Shown: in pieces, positions 41,882-51,392 of the stretch
Layout: every line of letters begins with the position of its first letter
Position numbering within the stretch: the first letter of the stretch is position 1
Source of the DNA: Gammaproteobacteria bacterium
Lineage (GTDB): Bacteria > Pseudomonadota > Gammaproteobacteria > Pseudomonadales > UBA5518
Assembly: GCA_016705365.1 (NCBI GenBank)
Contig: JADIYI010000008.1
Coordinates: 620,001-684,000 of the forward strand
Length of the DNA stretch: 64,000 bases
Direction: 5' to 3'
Position numbers and translations under genes: made by a program
Notes under the pieces: generated by a model
Databases searched by the model: none
What the model was told of the DNA's origin: nothing
The model's input: the letters and a program-made list of their open reading frames with translations, nothing else

Positions 41882-42679
41882 ATGGCGCGGTCCCTGGAGG
41901 GTGTGAGCGTGCTGGTCACGCGACCCGCGCCACAGGGCGAGAGCCTGGTCGCGGCGATTCGCGAAGCCGGTGGCGCAGCACTGGCGCTCCCGTTGCTGGA
42001 GATCCGGGAGCTCGAGCGGGACGCGTCCGCGGATGCGGTATTCGATCGGCTGGATGGTTTCGATATCGCGATTTTCATCAGTGCCAACGCGGTGCGTGTG
42101 GCGCTGGGGCGCTGGCGCGCGCGGGGAGGCGCATGGCCGGCGCAGCTGATGTGCCTGGCGATCGGCAGCGCCACCGAACAGGCGCTGGCGCGCGAGGGCA
42201 TTGCAGCGACGAGTGCTGCGGCGGCGATGAACAGCGAGGAATTGCTGGCGCTGGATGTGCTCGCGAAGGTCGATGGCCGGCGGATCGTCATCTTCAAGGG
42301 TGCCGGTGGTCGCGATCTGCTCGCCGCGAGCCTGCGTGCACGCGGCGCCCACGTCAGCGGGTGTGCGCTCTATCGGCGCGTGGCACCCGCCACGCCAACC
42401 GCCGAGTTGGCGCGGCAATTGGCACGCAGCGGCGTCGATACCGTGTTGATCAGCAGCGGCGAGGGCTTCACCAACCTGCTCGGCTTGCTCGGTCGGGATC
42501 TGGCTGGCACGATGGCAGGCAGGATCACCCTGGTGGTTCCCGGTGAACGGGTGGCGCAGCTGGCCCGTACCAGCGGATTCATGCGTCTCGAGATCGCGGC
42601 CAATGCCACCGACGAGGCGATGCTCGCCGCGCTCCGCGGCCTGGCCGCGCGCAAACGTGCAGAATCGGAACACACATGA
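41882..42679 (+). CDS. hemD: uroporphyrinogen-III synthase
   Basis: 265 residues, two Rossmann-like lobes with the weakly conserved HemD pattern: VLVTRPAPQGESL at the start, FISANAVRVALGR and VDTVLISSGEGFTNLL. Closes hydroxymethylbilane to uroporphyrinogen III. Three bases after hemC; its end overlaps hemX (ATGA). Confidence 0.94.
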   Translation: MARSLEGVSVLVTRPAPQGESLVAAIREAGGAALALPLLEIRELERDASADAVFDRLDGFDIAIFISANAVRVALGRWRARGGAWPAQLMCLAIGSATEQALAREGIAATSAAAAMNSEELLALDVLAKVDGRRIVIFKGAGGRDLLAASLRARGAHVSGCALYRRVAPATPTAELARQLARSGVDTVLISSGEGFTNLLGLLGRDLAGTMAGRITLVVPGERVAQLARTSGFMRLEIAANATDEAMLAALRGLAARKRAESEHT

Positions 42680-43719
42680 AGCAGCAGAACAGCGAAAACA
42701 CCGTGGAAGTCCTTTCCGTGGAGACCAATGCCCCGCAGCCGGCGGCCGGACGCAGACTGCTGTGGCTGGCGTTGCTGCTGCTTGCGCTGCTGATGGCCGC
42801 AGGTGGTGCTTATCTGTGGACCACGATCGATGGCTTGCGTCTCGAACTGGCGGCGCTCGCAACGCATAGCGCGGCACCGGCCGGTGGCGTGGCCGATGTG
42901 CGGGTGCCGGCGATGCTGCGGTCGCTGCAAAATGTGGATCAGGAACTCGCGGCGTTGAATGCGCGCCTGACGCAACTCGATGCGCAACAGCACGCCGCGC
43001 AGGCCTCGCTCGATGTGATCGGCAGCGCCGACAAGCGTGACTGGGCACTCGCCGAGGTCGAGTACCTGCTGCGCCTTGCCAACCAGAGCCTGCTGATGGG
43101 GCGCGAAGTGCGGGGGGCGCTCGCGCTGCTGGATGCCGCGGACGAGATATTGCGCAAGCAGGATGATCCCGCTTTGCACGAAGTGCGCGCGGCATTGGCG
43201 CGCGATCGTGCCAGCCTCGAGGCGGTGGCCGGATTCGATGTCGAGGGGCTTTACCTGCGACTTTCCGCGCTGGGCGCGCAATTGCCGATGCTGGTGGTTG
43301 AAGAGCGTTCGCTGGCGCAAGCGCGCGAAGCATCGCCCGTGGCACCCGCAAGTGATGCCGATCCGCGCTGGTGGACACGGGTGCGATTGCTGCTCGATCG
43401 CTACATCGTGGTGCGTCAGCGCCAACCGGTGAAGCCACTGATGCCCCTGGCCGAGGAGCAGTACCTGCGGGTCAACCAGCGTTTGGCACTGGAGCAGGCC
43501 AAGCTCGCGCTGCTGGCTACCGAGCCCGCGGTGTATCGTGGTGCGCTGCAGGAGGCGGCTGCATTGACGCGCGCGTACTTCAGTGCCGAGGTTGCGGCCA
43601 ACCAGGCCTTTCTCGGCGAACTGACCCGGCTTGCGGAGGTGGATATCGCGCCCGTGTTGCCCGATATCTCCGGCTCGTTGCGGGCGTTGCGCGAACGCAA
43701 CACCGCGGACGAGGGCTGA
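42676..43719 (+). CDS. hemX: HemX, uroporphyrinogen-III C-methyltransferase-like membrane protein
   Basis: 347 residues: a short cytoplasmic N-terminus, one membrane helix (LLWLALLLLALLMAAGGAYL, about 19-38), a coiled coil and a helical periplasmic domain with WALAEVEYLLRLANQSLL and DPRWWTRVRLLLDRYIVV. Despite the old name it has no SAM-methylase motif. Constant partner of hemD/hemY, role unclear. Confidence 0.93.
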   Translation: MKQQNSENTVEVLSVETNAPQPAAGRRLLWLALLLLALLMAAGGAYLWTTIDGLRLELAALATHSAAPAGGVADVRVPAMLRSLQNVDQELAALNARLTQLDAQQHAAQASLDVIGSADKRDWALAEVEYLLRLANQSLLMGREVRGALALLDAADEILRKQDDPALHEVRAALARDRASLEAVAGFDVEGLYLRLSALGAQLPMLVVEERSLAQAREASPVAPASDADPRWWTRVRLLLDRYIVVRQRQPVKPLMPLAEEQYLRVNQRLALEQAKLALLATEPAVYRGALQEAAALTRAYFSAEVAANQAFLGELTRLAEVDIAPVLPDISGSLRALRERNTADEG

Positions 43720-43722
43720 TCG

Positions 43723-44989
43723 ATGCGCCGGTTGTTTGTGGCGGTGCTGGTCATCCTTGCGGCGGCCGCGAGCCTGGCCTACCTGGTGCGCCTCGACGCG
43801 GGCTATGTGCTGGTCCAGTTCCACGGGCTGAGCGTCGAGACCACGATCTGGGTTGCGCTGCTGGCTCTGCTGCTGCTGCTGTTCGGTTTTTATTATCTGG
43901 GGCGATTGCTGGTGGTCTGCGCGGACCTGCTGGCGCGTGTGCTCGGGCGGCGCAAGCCCGGTCGGCTTGGAGGCATGCTGGGTTCCTGGCATGCGCGACG
44001 CCGGGGGATCACGACCCGCGGAACGGTGGCTTTCATCGAAGGGCGCTGGCGCGTTGCGGTACGCCTGCTGGCGCGCGGCGCACGCAACAGCGATACCCCG
44101 TTGCTGAATCATCTGCTGGCGGCGCGCGCCAGCGAGGAGCTCGGTGATCGCGAACTGGCGCAAGGCTTCTATCAGCTGGCGGCGGAAGCGCCCGGTGCCG
44201 GGCTGGCGGTCAGACTGGCGCGGGCGCGGGCCGAGATGCGCGGCGGGCGCTTGAGCGAAGCGCTGGCATTGCTGGATGTGGACGATGCCGATCACGCCGA
44301 TGCCCCGGCACTGCTGCGTCTGCAACTGGAAGTGCTGGAACGGCTGGGAGACTGGCAGCGGATCGCGGCCCTGCTGCCCGAGGCGCGCCGCTACGGACTG
44401 CGCGCAGAGACTGCCCTGGCAGCGCTCGAGGAGCGTAGCTGGCTGGCGCGGCTCGAGCACGCGGGCGCGAGCTCGGGGTCCCTGCAAACAGCATGGAAAG
44501 CGCTACCCTCGCCGGCTCGACAGCATCCGGCATTGCTGACTGCCTATGCCGCCGGCTTGGCGCGCGGGGTTCGGCGACGATGCCGCGAAACTGTTGTCCG
44601 CCGCGCTGCGGCGCGAATGGAATGCGCAACTGGTGCGGGCATATGCGCTGCTGCAAACCGGCGATGCGCGCGCCCGGCTGAAGTTTGCCGAATCCTTGCT
44701 TGCCGGGCATGGGCGCGAGCCGCAGCTGCTGCTCGCCCTCGGGCGACTCGCGCTCGGCAATCGCCTGTGGGGCAAGGCCCGCGAGTATCTCGAGAGCAGC
44801 CTGGCCAACGGCGCCGGCAGCGAAGCCTGCGCGGAACTGGCGCGGCTTTACCAGCACCTGGGAGAGCACGAACGCGCCAGCGCAATGCTGCAGCGTGCGG
44901 TGAAACTGTCGGTAGGAGAGCTGCCGACGCTGCCGATGCCGGAGAGTCGTAACCAGCTCGCGGCGCCGGTATTCAATCGGCTGGAATAA
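43723..44989 (+). pseudogene. hemY: hemY, interrupted by a one-base frameshift
   Basis: HemY: two N-terminal membrane helices (residues 1-65) and TPR-like repeats. The frame is coherent to TAYAAGLARG (44568) and then turns into Arg/Ala shadow sequence ending at 44952. The true continuation (FGDDAAKLLSAALRREWNAQ ... QLAAPVFNRLE) is in the next frame to 44989. Removing one G from the GGGG run at 44566-44569 restores an uninterrupted protein of 421 residues, close to the family length. A homopolymer sequencing error is the simplest explanation; a real recent mutation is possible. HemY is an inner-membrane protein thought to scaffold haem enzymes. Confidence 0.88.
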
Positions 44990-45005
44990 AAGGCACGACG
45001 CCTGC

Positions 45006-46472
45006 TCAATCGATACCGAGCTGTGACCAGAGCTGATCGACACGGCTCCTGATGGCCGGGTCCATCGTGATCGGTGTGCCCCATTGGCGGGTGGTTTCAC
45101 CGGGGAGCTTGTTGGTCGCGTCGAACCCGATCTTGCCGCCGAGGCCCGAGACCGGCGAGGCGAAATCCAGGTAATCGATTGGCGTGTTCTCGAGTATCAG
45201 GCTGTCGCGCGCGGGGTCCATGCGCGTGGTCATCGCCCAGATCACGTCCTTCCAGTCACGGGCGTTCACATCGTCATCGGTGACGATCAGGAACTTGGTG
45301 TACATGAACTGGCGCAGGAACGACCAGGCCGCCATCATCACCCGCTTGGCATGACCCGGATACTGCTTTTTCATGGTAATCACCGCCAGGCGGTAGGAGC
45401 AGCCTTCCGGTGGCAGGTAGAAATCCACGATTTCCGGAAACTGACGTTGCAGCAACGGCACGAACACCTCGTTCAGGGCCGCGCCGAGCACTGCGGGCTC
45501 ATCGGGCGGGCGCCCGGTATAGGTGCTGTGGTAGATCGGATTGTCGCGGAACATCATGCGTTCGACGGTAAAGACCGGGAAACGCTCCACTTCGTTGTAG
45601 TACCCGGTGTGATCGCCGAACGGGCCCTCGTCGGCAAGGTCATCGGGGTAGATATGCCCCTCCAGCACGATCTCCGCGCTGGCTGGCACCTGCAACGTGC
45701 CCACTGTTGACTTGACCAGCAGGGTCTTGCCGCCGCGCAGCAGCCCGGCAAATGCGTATTCGGACAGGGTGTCGGGAACTGGCGTTACCGCCGCCAGGGT
45801 GGTTGCCGGATCAGCGCCGAGCGCGACCGCGACCGGAAACGGTTGCCCGGGATGCGCCCGCTGCCACTCCTGGAAGTCGAGCGCACCACCGCGATGCGAC
45901 AGCCAGCGCATGATCAGGCGGTTCCTGCCCAGCACCTGCATGCGGTAGATGCCGAGGTTCTGGCGTTCCTTGTGCGGACCGCGGGTGATCACCAGGGGCC
46001 AGGTCATCAATGGCGCGGCATCTCCGGGCCAGCAGGTCTGCACCGGCAGCATGCCGAGATCGACATCATCGCGCTCGAGAATGTTCTGCTGGCAGTCGCC
46101 GCGCGCCACGAGCTTTGGCGCCATATCCAGCACCTGGCGGAACACCGGCAGCTTGTTCCACGCCTCGCGCATGCTGCGCGGCGGGTCGGGTTGACGCAGG
46201 AAGGCCAGCAGTTCGCCGATTTCGCGCAGGCTCGAGGCGTCCTTGCCGCCCATGCCGAGCGCGACCCGGTGTTCGGTGCCGTAGAGATTGGCGAGCAGGG
46301 GCAGGTCCGAGCCGCGTGGCTTTTCGAACAGCAGTGCCGGTCCGGCACGGCGCAGCGTGCGGTCGCAGATTTCGGTGACTTCGAGGCGGGGGTCAACCGC
46401 GACCGCGACGCGCTTGAGTTCGCCCATGCGCTCGAGCGCCGCGATGAACTCGCGCAGGTCACGGTAGCTCAT
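45006..46472 (-). CDS. ubiD: 4-hydroxy-3-polyprenylbenzoate decarboxylase
   Basis: 488 residues, the normal UbiD length; decarboxylates the ubiquinone precursor using prenylated FMN. Conserved stretches: YRDLREFIAALE at the start, GIYRMQVLGRNRLIMRWLSH, EIVLEGHIYPDDLADEGPFG with the catalytic E-x-E/R region GDHTGYYN, and PPDEPAVLGAALNEVFVPLL. The ATG at 46472 was chosen; the longer frame overlaps rho. It begins 14 bases after the rho stop. Confidence 0.96.
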   Translation of the reverse strand: MSYRDLREFIAALERMGELKRVAVAVDPRLEVTEICDRTLRRAGPALLFEKPRGSDLPLLANLYGTEHRVALGMGGKDASSLREIGELLAFLRQPDPPRSMREAWNKLPVFRQVLDMAPKLVARGDCQQNILERDDVDLGMLPVQTCWPGDAAPLMTWPLVITRGPHKERQNLGIYRMQVLGRNRLIMRWLSHRGGALDFQEWQRAHPGQPFPVAVALGADPATTLAAVTPVPDTLSEYAFAGLLRGGKTLLVKSTVGTLQVPASAEIVLEGHIYPDDLADEGPFGDHTGYYNEVERFPVFTVERMMFRDNPIYHSTYTGRPPDEPAVLGAALNEVFVPLLQRQFPEIVDFYLPPEGCSYRLAVITMKKQYPGHAKRVMMAAWSFLRQFMYTKFLIVTDDDVNARDWKDVIWAMTTRMDPARDSLILENTPIDYLDFASPVSGLGGKIGFDATNKLPGETTRQWGTPITMDPAIRSRVDQLWSQLGID

Positions 46473-46486
46473 TGCAATGCGAGCGG

Positions 46487-47746
46487 TTACTTGCGCTTCA
46501 TCGAGTTGAAGAACTCTTCGTTGGTCTTCGATTCCTTGAGCTTGTCGACCAGGAATTCGGTGGCGTCGATGTCTTCCATCGAATGCAGCAGCTTGCGCAG
46601 GATCCACATCCGGTTGAGTTCCTCGTCGCTGGTCAGCAACTCCTCGCGGCGGGTTCCGGAACGGCGGATATTGATGGCCGGGAACACGCGCTTTTCGGCG
46701 ATACGCCGGTCGAGGTGCAGTTCCATGTTGCCGGTGCCCTTGAATTCCTCGTAGATCACCTCGTCCATTTTCGAACCGGTATCGATCAGCGCGGTGGCGA
46801 TGATGGTGAGGCTGCCGCCTTCCTCGATATTGCGTGCGGTACCGAAGAAGCGCTTGGGCCGCTCCAGGGCATGCGCATCGACGCCGCCGGTCAGCACCTT
46901 GCCCGACGAGGGCACGATGGTGTTGAACGCCCGTGCCAGGCGAGTGATGGAGTCGAGCAGGATCACCACGTCCTTCTGGTGCTCGACCAGACGCTTGGCC
47001 TTTTCTATCACCATGTCGGCCACCTGTACGTGACGCGACGGAGGCTCGTCAAAGGTGCTGGCCACGACTTCAGCGCGCACCGAGCGCTCCATGTCGGTGA
47101 CCTCTTCCGGGCGCTCGTCGATCAGCAGCACGATCAGGTGGCATTCGGGATTGTTGCGCACGATCGATTGCGCGATGTTCTGCAGGATCAGGGTCTTGCC
47201 GGCCTTGGGTGGCGAGACGATCAGCCCGCGCTGGCCTTTGCCGATCGGGGACACCAGGTCCATGATCCGCCCCGAGAGATCCTGGCTGCTGCCGTTGCCC
47301 TGCTCGAGCTTGAGGCGCTCCTCCGGAAACAACGGCGTGAGGTTCTCGAACAGCACCTTCTGGCGAGCCGAATCGGAACCCGAGAAATTGATGTCACTGA
47401 CCTTGAGCAGCGCGAAGTAGCGCTCGCCGTCCTTCGGTGGCCGGATCTTGCCGGAAATCGTGTCACCGGTGCGCAGGTTGAAGCGCCGGATCTGGCTTGG
47501 CGAGACGTAGATGTCATCGGGGCCGGCGAGATAGCTGCTGTCGGCGGAGCGCAGGAATCCGAATCCGTCCGAGAGTATCTCGAGCACGCCGTCGCCCGAT
47601 ATGTCCTCGCCGCTTTTGGCGTGACGCTTGAGCAACGAGAAGATGATGTCCTGCTTGCGCGAGCGGGCAACGTTTTCGATGCCCATGGCCTCGGCCATCT
47701 CGACAAGTTCATTGATCGGCTTTTCTTTGAGTTCGGTAAGGTTCAT
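46487..47746 (-). CDS. rho: transcription termination factor Rho
   Basis: 419 residues, complete. N-terminal MNLTELKEKPINELVEMAE, the cold-shock-like RNA-binding motif DGFGFLRSADSSY, P-loop SPPKAGKTLILQNIA, Walker B VILLDSITRLARA, Q-loop region and the R-loop GSKMDEVIYEEFKGTGN. Hexameric RNA helicase that ends transcripts. Normally follows trxA in this group; here a HAD-ATPase gene and rnk lie between. Confidence 0.98.
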   Translation of the reverse strand: MNLTELKEKPINELVEMAEAMGIENVARSRKQDIIFSLLKRHAKSGEDISGDGVLEILSDGFGFLRSADSSYLAGPDDIYVSPSQIRRFNLRTGDTISGKIRPPKDGERYFALLKVSDINFSGSDSARQKVLFENLTPLFPEERLKLEQGNGSSQDLSGRIMDLVSPIGKGQRGLIVSPPKAGKTLILQNIAQSIVRNNPECHLIVLLIDERPEEVTDMERSVRAEVVASTFDEPPSRHVQVADMVIEKAKRLVEHQKDVVILLDSITRLARAFNTIVPSSGKVLTGGVDAHALERPKRFFGTARNIEEGGSLTIIATALIDTGSKMDEVIYEEFKGTGNMELHLDRRIAEKRVFPAINIRRSGTRREELLTSDEELNRMWILRKLLHSMEDIDATEFLVDKLKESKTNEEFFNSMKRK

Positions 47747-48049
47747 GGTGGTGTGGTGTGTTGTCTTGGAAAAAGTGGATGGGCAATATTCAGCACTGTC
47801 CGGGAACCGGAATATCGGAGTACGAGCGAGTCACGCCGGAGGGCGCGGATCCAGACGCGGAGGAAAGGGGGTCAACGAAAACAGGGCTGGATTATCGGGT
47901 CGAATGCGTTGGAACGGAGAGAAATGTAGCATGTGCCGTCCGGGCAGTCCAGCTTCAGCTTGATCGGTGTTGATACGAGCGTAGCCACCTCCAGCAAGTT
48001 GGATCCGGCTGCGCAGTAATACCAGTCATAAAGTGGGGGGGGGAACGAT
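47747..48049. other. intergenic region between rho and the HAD-ATPase gene
   Basis: 303 bases between two divergent genes, so it should hold the rho leader/promoter and the promoter of the fusion gene. I find no convincing -35/-10 pair; a GATAAT (minus strand, near 47892-47897) is the best -10 candidate for rho. Nine consecutive G (48035-48043) precede the next ATG. No small gene is convincing here. Confidence 0.5.
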
Positions 48050-49759
48050 ATGCGTTACCTTGCGCTCGCAACGGACTATGACGGCACGCTGGCTTCAAAT
48101 GACAGAGTGTCAGAGCCGGCGGTGCGCGCCCTTGAGCGCCTGAGGGTATCCGGCAGGCGGGCCATCCTGGTCACGGGTCGTCGGCTCGACGACCTGCTTG
48201 CGCTCTGTTCCTGCGTGCAACTGTTCGATCTCATCGTCGCCGAGAACGGCGCAGTCGTCTATGCTCCGGACAGCCGCGAAGAGACGCGGCTTGGCAACCC
48301 ACCTTCCGCAATGCTGATACAGGGCCTGCGGGCGCGCGGGGTCGCGCCACTCGAGATCGGACAGGTCCTGGTGGCGACGCACGCACCGCACCGCGCGGCC
48401 GTTCAGGACGTGATCTGGGAACTCGGCCTCGAGGTCCAGGTGATCGGTAATCGCGGCGCGGTGATGGTGCTCCCGGCTGGCGTCAACAAGGCGACCGGCC
48501 TCGAGCACGCGCTGTGCGAGCTGGGCCTTTCGCGCCACGAGGTGGTGGGCATCGGCGACGCGGAAAACGATCATTCGTTTCTGGAGCGCTGTGAGTGCGC
48601 CGTGGCGGTGGCCAACGCGGCACCGTCCATCAAGCAGATCGCCGCCCTGGTAACGGCGGCCGAAAATGGCAATGGTGTCATCGAACTGATCGACGAGTTG
48701 ATCAGCGACGATTTGCGCCGACTGGAAGGCTCACTTTCGCAAAACCTGATTTCGCTCGGGAAACGCACAGACGGGACCACCGTACAACTCTCGCCCTACG
48801 GCCACAACATGCTCGTTGCCGGTCCTTCCGGCTGCGGCAAGTCCACGCTCGCCGCCGGCATCATCGAACGGCTCATCGAGAAGGATTACCAGGTCTGCAT
48901 TGTCGATCCGGAAGGCGATTACGGAACCTTGCGCGATGTCGTGGCTCTCGGCAACCAGTGGCGCTCCCCGAGCGTCGCCGAGGTATTGGCGATCCTCGAG
49001 GACCCCAAGATCAACCTGAGCGTCAATCTCCTCGGCATCTCGCTGGATGAGCGGCCGAATTTTTTCGCCCAACTTGCACCGAACCTGCAGGCCATGCGTG
49101 CCCGGACCGGGCGGCCACACTGGCTGGTCGTGGACGAAGCGCACCATCTGTTGCCCGACACCTGGGGGCACGCCGCGTCCGTGCTGCCTCAACGACTCCA
49201 CGAAACCATTCTGGTCACCGTGCATCCCGACCACGTGGCCCCGGAAATCCTCGCGCCGATTGACGTTGTTGTGGCCATCGGGCATTCGCCCGAAAAGACC
49301 CTCGAGGAATTCGCCGGGGCGGCGGGGCGGTCGATTGCCTGGCCCGTGGATCTGGTCTACCAGGCAGATCGCGTTGTCGTATGGCTCAACAAAGGCGGGC
49401 ACGCACCATTCGCGATGCAGGCACAACCCGGGCGGGCCCAGCGTATCCGCCACCACCGCAAGTATGCGGAAGGCAATCTGCGTTGGCACAGTTTCTATTT
49501 CCGCGGCCCGGACAACCATCACAACCTGAAGGCCCAGAACCTCGTCGTCTTCTGCCAGATCGCCCAGGGTATCGATGAGTCGACCTGGATGTACCATCTC
49601 CGTCGTGGCGACTACTCGCGCTGGTTCCGCCACGCGATCAAGGACGATCATCTCGCCGACGAGACGGAACGCGTCGAATGTCGCGCTGACCTCGAGCCCT
49701 GGCAGACGCGGCAGATGATTGAAGAATTGGTGAATGCCCGCTACACGCTGCCGGAATAA
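48050..49759 (+). CDS. HAD phosphatase fused to HerA-like P-loop ATPase
   Basis: 569 residues in two or three parts. Residues 1-220: Cof-type HAD phosphatase with DYDGTL (Asp9, Asp11), Thr42, Lys147 and GDAEND (169-174), all catalytic motifs intact. Residues 225-440: P-loop ATPase of the DUF87/HerA-like kind, Walker A GPSGCGKST (258-266), CIVDPEGDYG and Walker B WLVVDEAHHL (Asp362-Glu363). Residues 470-569: a conserved-looking tail (HSFYFRGPDNHHNL, HLRRGDYSRWFRHAIKDDHL). Function unknown; linking phosphate hydrolysis of a small molecule to an ATP-driven motor is unusual. Opposite strand to its neighbours rho, rnk and trxA. The ribosome site is inside a run of nine G. Confidence 0.85.
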   Translation: MRYLALATDYDGTLASNDRVSEPAVRALERLRVSGRRAILVTGRRLDDLLALCSCVQLFDLIVAENGAVVYAPDSREETRLGNPPSAMLIQGLRARGVAPLEIGQVLVATHAPHRAAVQDVIWELGLEVQVIGNRGAVMVLPAGVNKATGLEHALCELGLSRHEVVGIGDAENDHSFLERCECAVAVANAAPSIKQIAALVTAAENGNGVIELIDELISDDLRRLEGSLSQNLISLGKRTDGTTVQLSPYGHNMLVAGPSGCGKSTLAAGIIERLIEKDYQVCIVDPEGDYGTLRDVVALGNQWRSPSVAEVLAILEDPKINLSVNLLGISLDERPNFFAQLAPNLQAMRARTGRPHWLVVDEAHHLLPDTWGHAASVLPQRLHETILVTVHPDHVAPEILAPIDVVVAIGHSPEKTLEEFAGAAGRSIAWPVDLVYQADRVVVWLNKGGHAPFAMQAQPGRAQRIRHHRKYAEGNLRWHSFYFRGPDNHHNLKAQNLVVFCQIAQGIDESTWMYHLRRGDYSRWFRHAIKDDHLADETERVECRADLEPWQTRQMIEELVNARYTLPE

Positions 49760-49786
49760 CCTGCGTGGGCATGGCGATATTGCGCG

Positions 49787-50197
49787 CTAGCGGTGGAACT
49801 CGCCGGTCCGCTCGGGTTGGTAGACGACTTCCACAAGACGCACCTTCATCATGCCGCCCCCCGGTCGGGGCCACTCGATATGTTCACCCGCGGACAGCCC
49901 CAACAGCGCGCTACCAACGGGCGCGAGTATCGAGATACGTTCGGCGCTGCCATCCATGTCCTTCGGGTATACCAGTGTCAGGCAAAACTCTTCCCCCGAC
50001 TCCAGGGCAAAGCGCACCTTGCTGTTCATCGTCACCACATCGGGCGGCACGCTCTGCGGCGCAACGACCTCGGCGCGATCGAGTTCCATCTGCAGTTCGG
50101 TCTTGCCCGGGAAAGTGGCCGCCGGCAACGTATCAAGAAGCGTCTGCAGACGATCCAGATCCTGTGATGTCAAGATAATTCCTGGTCGTTCGTTCAT
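49787..50197 (-). CDS. rnk: nucleoside diphosphate kinase regulator (Rnk/GreA C-terminal type)
   Basis: 136 residues. N-terminal helical hairpin (IILTSQDLDRLQTLLDTL ... KTELQMELDRAEVV) and a GreA/GreB C-terminal FKBP-like domain (VTMNSKVRFALESGEEFCLT, ISILAPVGSALLGLSAGEHI, WPRPGG). Rnk binds RNA polymerase without the long Gre coiled coil. The ATG at 50197 was chosen. It sits 103 bases after trxA on the same strand. Confidence 0.9.
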   Translation of the reverse strand: MNERPGIILTSQDLDRLQTLLDTLPAATFPGKTELQMELDRAEVVAPQSVPPDVVTMNSKVRFALESGEEFCLTLVYPKDMDGSAERISILAPVGSALLGLSAGEHIEWPRPGGGMMKVRLVEVVYQPERTGEFHR

Positions 50198-50300
50198 CAA
50201 ATTTTCTCGCTGATCAGTTGATTCCAGACGACTCGATCCGGTCAGTCGGACCAAAGCCCCCGCCGACAAGTGCAGCCGCACCCGGACCTCTCATGCCCGT

Positions 50301-50630
50301 TCAGGCAATCGCGGCGTCGATGAACGAGGCCAGCTGGCTCTTGCTGACGGCACCTACCTTGGTGGCTTCGGTATTCCCGTTCATGAAGATCATCAGCGTC
50401 GGGATGCCGCGCACGCTGTAGCGATTGGGTGTCTCGTTGTTGGCATCGACGTCCAGCTTGCACACTTTCAGACGCCCGGCATACTCGCGCGCGATCTCCT
50501 CGAGCACCGGGGCAATCATCTTGCAGGGCCCGCACCATTCGGCCCAGTAATCCACGAGAACCGGGAGTGTCGACTTCAACACCTGCTCCTCGAAGCTGGC
50601 ATCGGTGACGTGGACAATGGAATCGCTCAT
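50301..50630 (-). CDS. trxA: thioredoxin 1
   Basis: 109 residues with the redox motif WCGPC (Cys33, Cys36), buried Asp in VLVDYWA and the cis-Pro in RGIPTLMIF. Cytoplasmic disulfide reductase. The ATG is preceded by GGAGATTTCCG. A minus-strand extended -10 (TGCTATTAT, near 50676-50684) lies upstream with a loosely spaced TTGCAA. Confidence 0.97.
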   Translation of the reverse strand: MSDSIVHVTDASFEEQVLKSTLPVLVDYWAEWCGPCKMIAPVLEEIAREYAGRLKVCKLDVDANNETPNRYSVRGIPTLMIFMNGNTEATKVGAVSKSQLASFIDAAIA

Positions 50631-50758
50631 CGGAAATCTCCGCAGTCAATACAGGTGGGTTTCAAGTGCGCCCGCATAATAGCATCCGCGTGCAAGCTGC
50701 TTGCAACATGGAGGCGAACGGCTCCGGTTTCAAGCGCGCGGGGTTTATAGTGCGTGCC

Positions 50759-51322
50759 ATGAGCAGCGTATCGCAGCAGCATGAATCACGCGCCCGCGTT
50801 GCCGTGCGAGCGCCCGGGACAGGTGCGGGCCCGGCATTCTGGAGCTTTGCTCTCGAGTGCTACGACCGACCAGGAGTGCAATCACAGTGTCTCGAGTTGC
50901 AGGACCGGTACGCGGCCGAGGTGCTGGTGCTGCTGTTCCTGTGCTGGCGCGCCAGTTGCGGTGATGTCTTGGACATGACGCGCCTGCGCGCGTTGTGCGA
51001 ACGCTCCGCACCGCTGGCACGTCAGCTCATCGGTCCGTTGCGTGCCGCCCGCCGCGCGCTGAAATCCGCCGCGCAGACAAGCGGCTCGGTCGAGCTCGCG
51101 CAGGCCGCGGCGCGGCTGCAGGCCGCCGAGTTGCGGGCCGAATGTCTGCAGGCGTGCTGGCTTGCGCAAGCCGGGCTGTTGCCGGTGTGCGTCAGCCGGA
51201 GCGGCGAGCGCGCCACGCAGGCGGGCACCTCGATTGCCGACTACCTGCGTTTGCTGGGAGTCGAATCCGCGGTGGCGCAACGCCGCGCCGATTCGCTGGC
51301 CGCGGCCGTGTCCGGATCCTGA
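50759..51322 (+). CDS. DUF2390 / TIGR02444 family protein
   Basis: 187 residues, helical. FWSFALECYDRPGVQSQCLE and LQDRYAAEVLVLLFLCWRA are the TIGR02444 hallmarks, with SIADYLRLLGV near the end. Function unknown; common in Pseudomonas-like bacteria. Start uncertain: ATG 50759 has no clear ribosome site and ATG 50708 would add 17 residues. Divergent from trxA. Confidence 0.85.
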   Translation: MSSVSQQHESRARVAVRAPGTGAGPAFWSFALECYDRPGVQSQCLELQDRYAAEVLVLLFLCWRASCGDVLDMTRLRALCERSAPLARQLIGPLRAARRALKSAAQTSGSVELAQAAARLQAAELRAECLQACWLAQAGLLPVCVSRSGERATQAGTSIADYLRLLGVESAVAQRRADSLAAAVSGS

Positions 51323-51392
51323 GCGGCGATCCGGGCGCTCGTGTATCATGCCGCGTTTCTTCACCCGCGCGATCCATACAGAGGATTTCCCC

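Noticed and set aside
47758..47973. Small ORF of 71 codons between rho and the HAD-ATPase gene
   Set aside because: No ribosome site, no protein-like pattern, and it lies in the expected rho leader.
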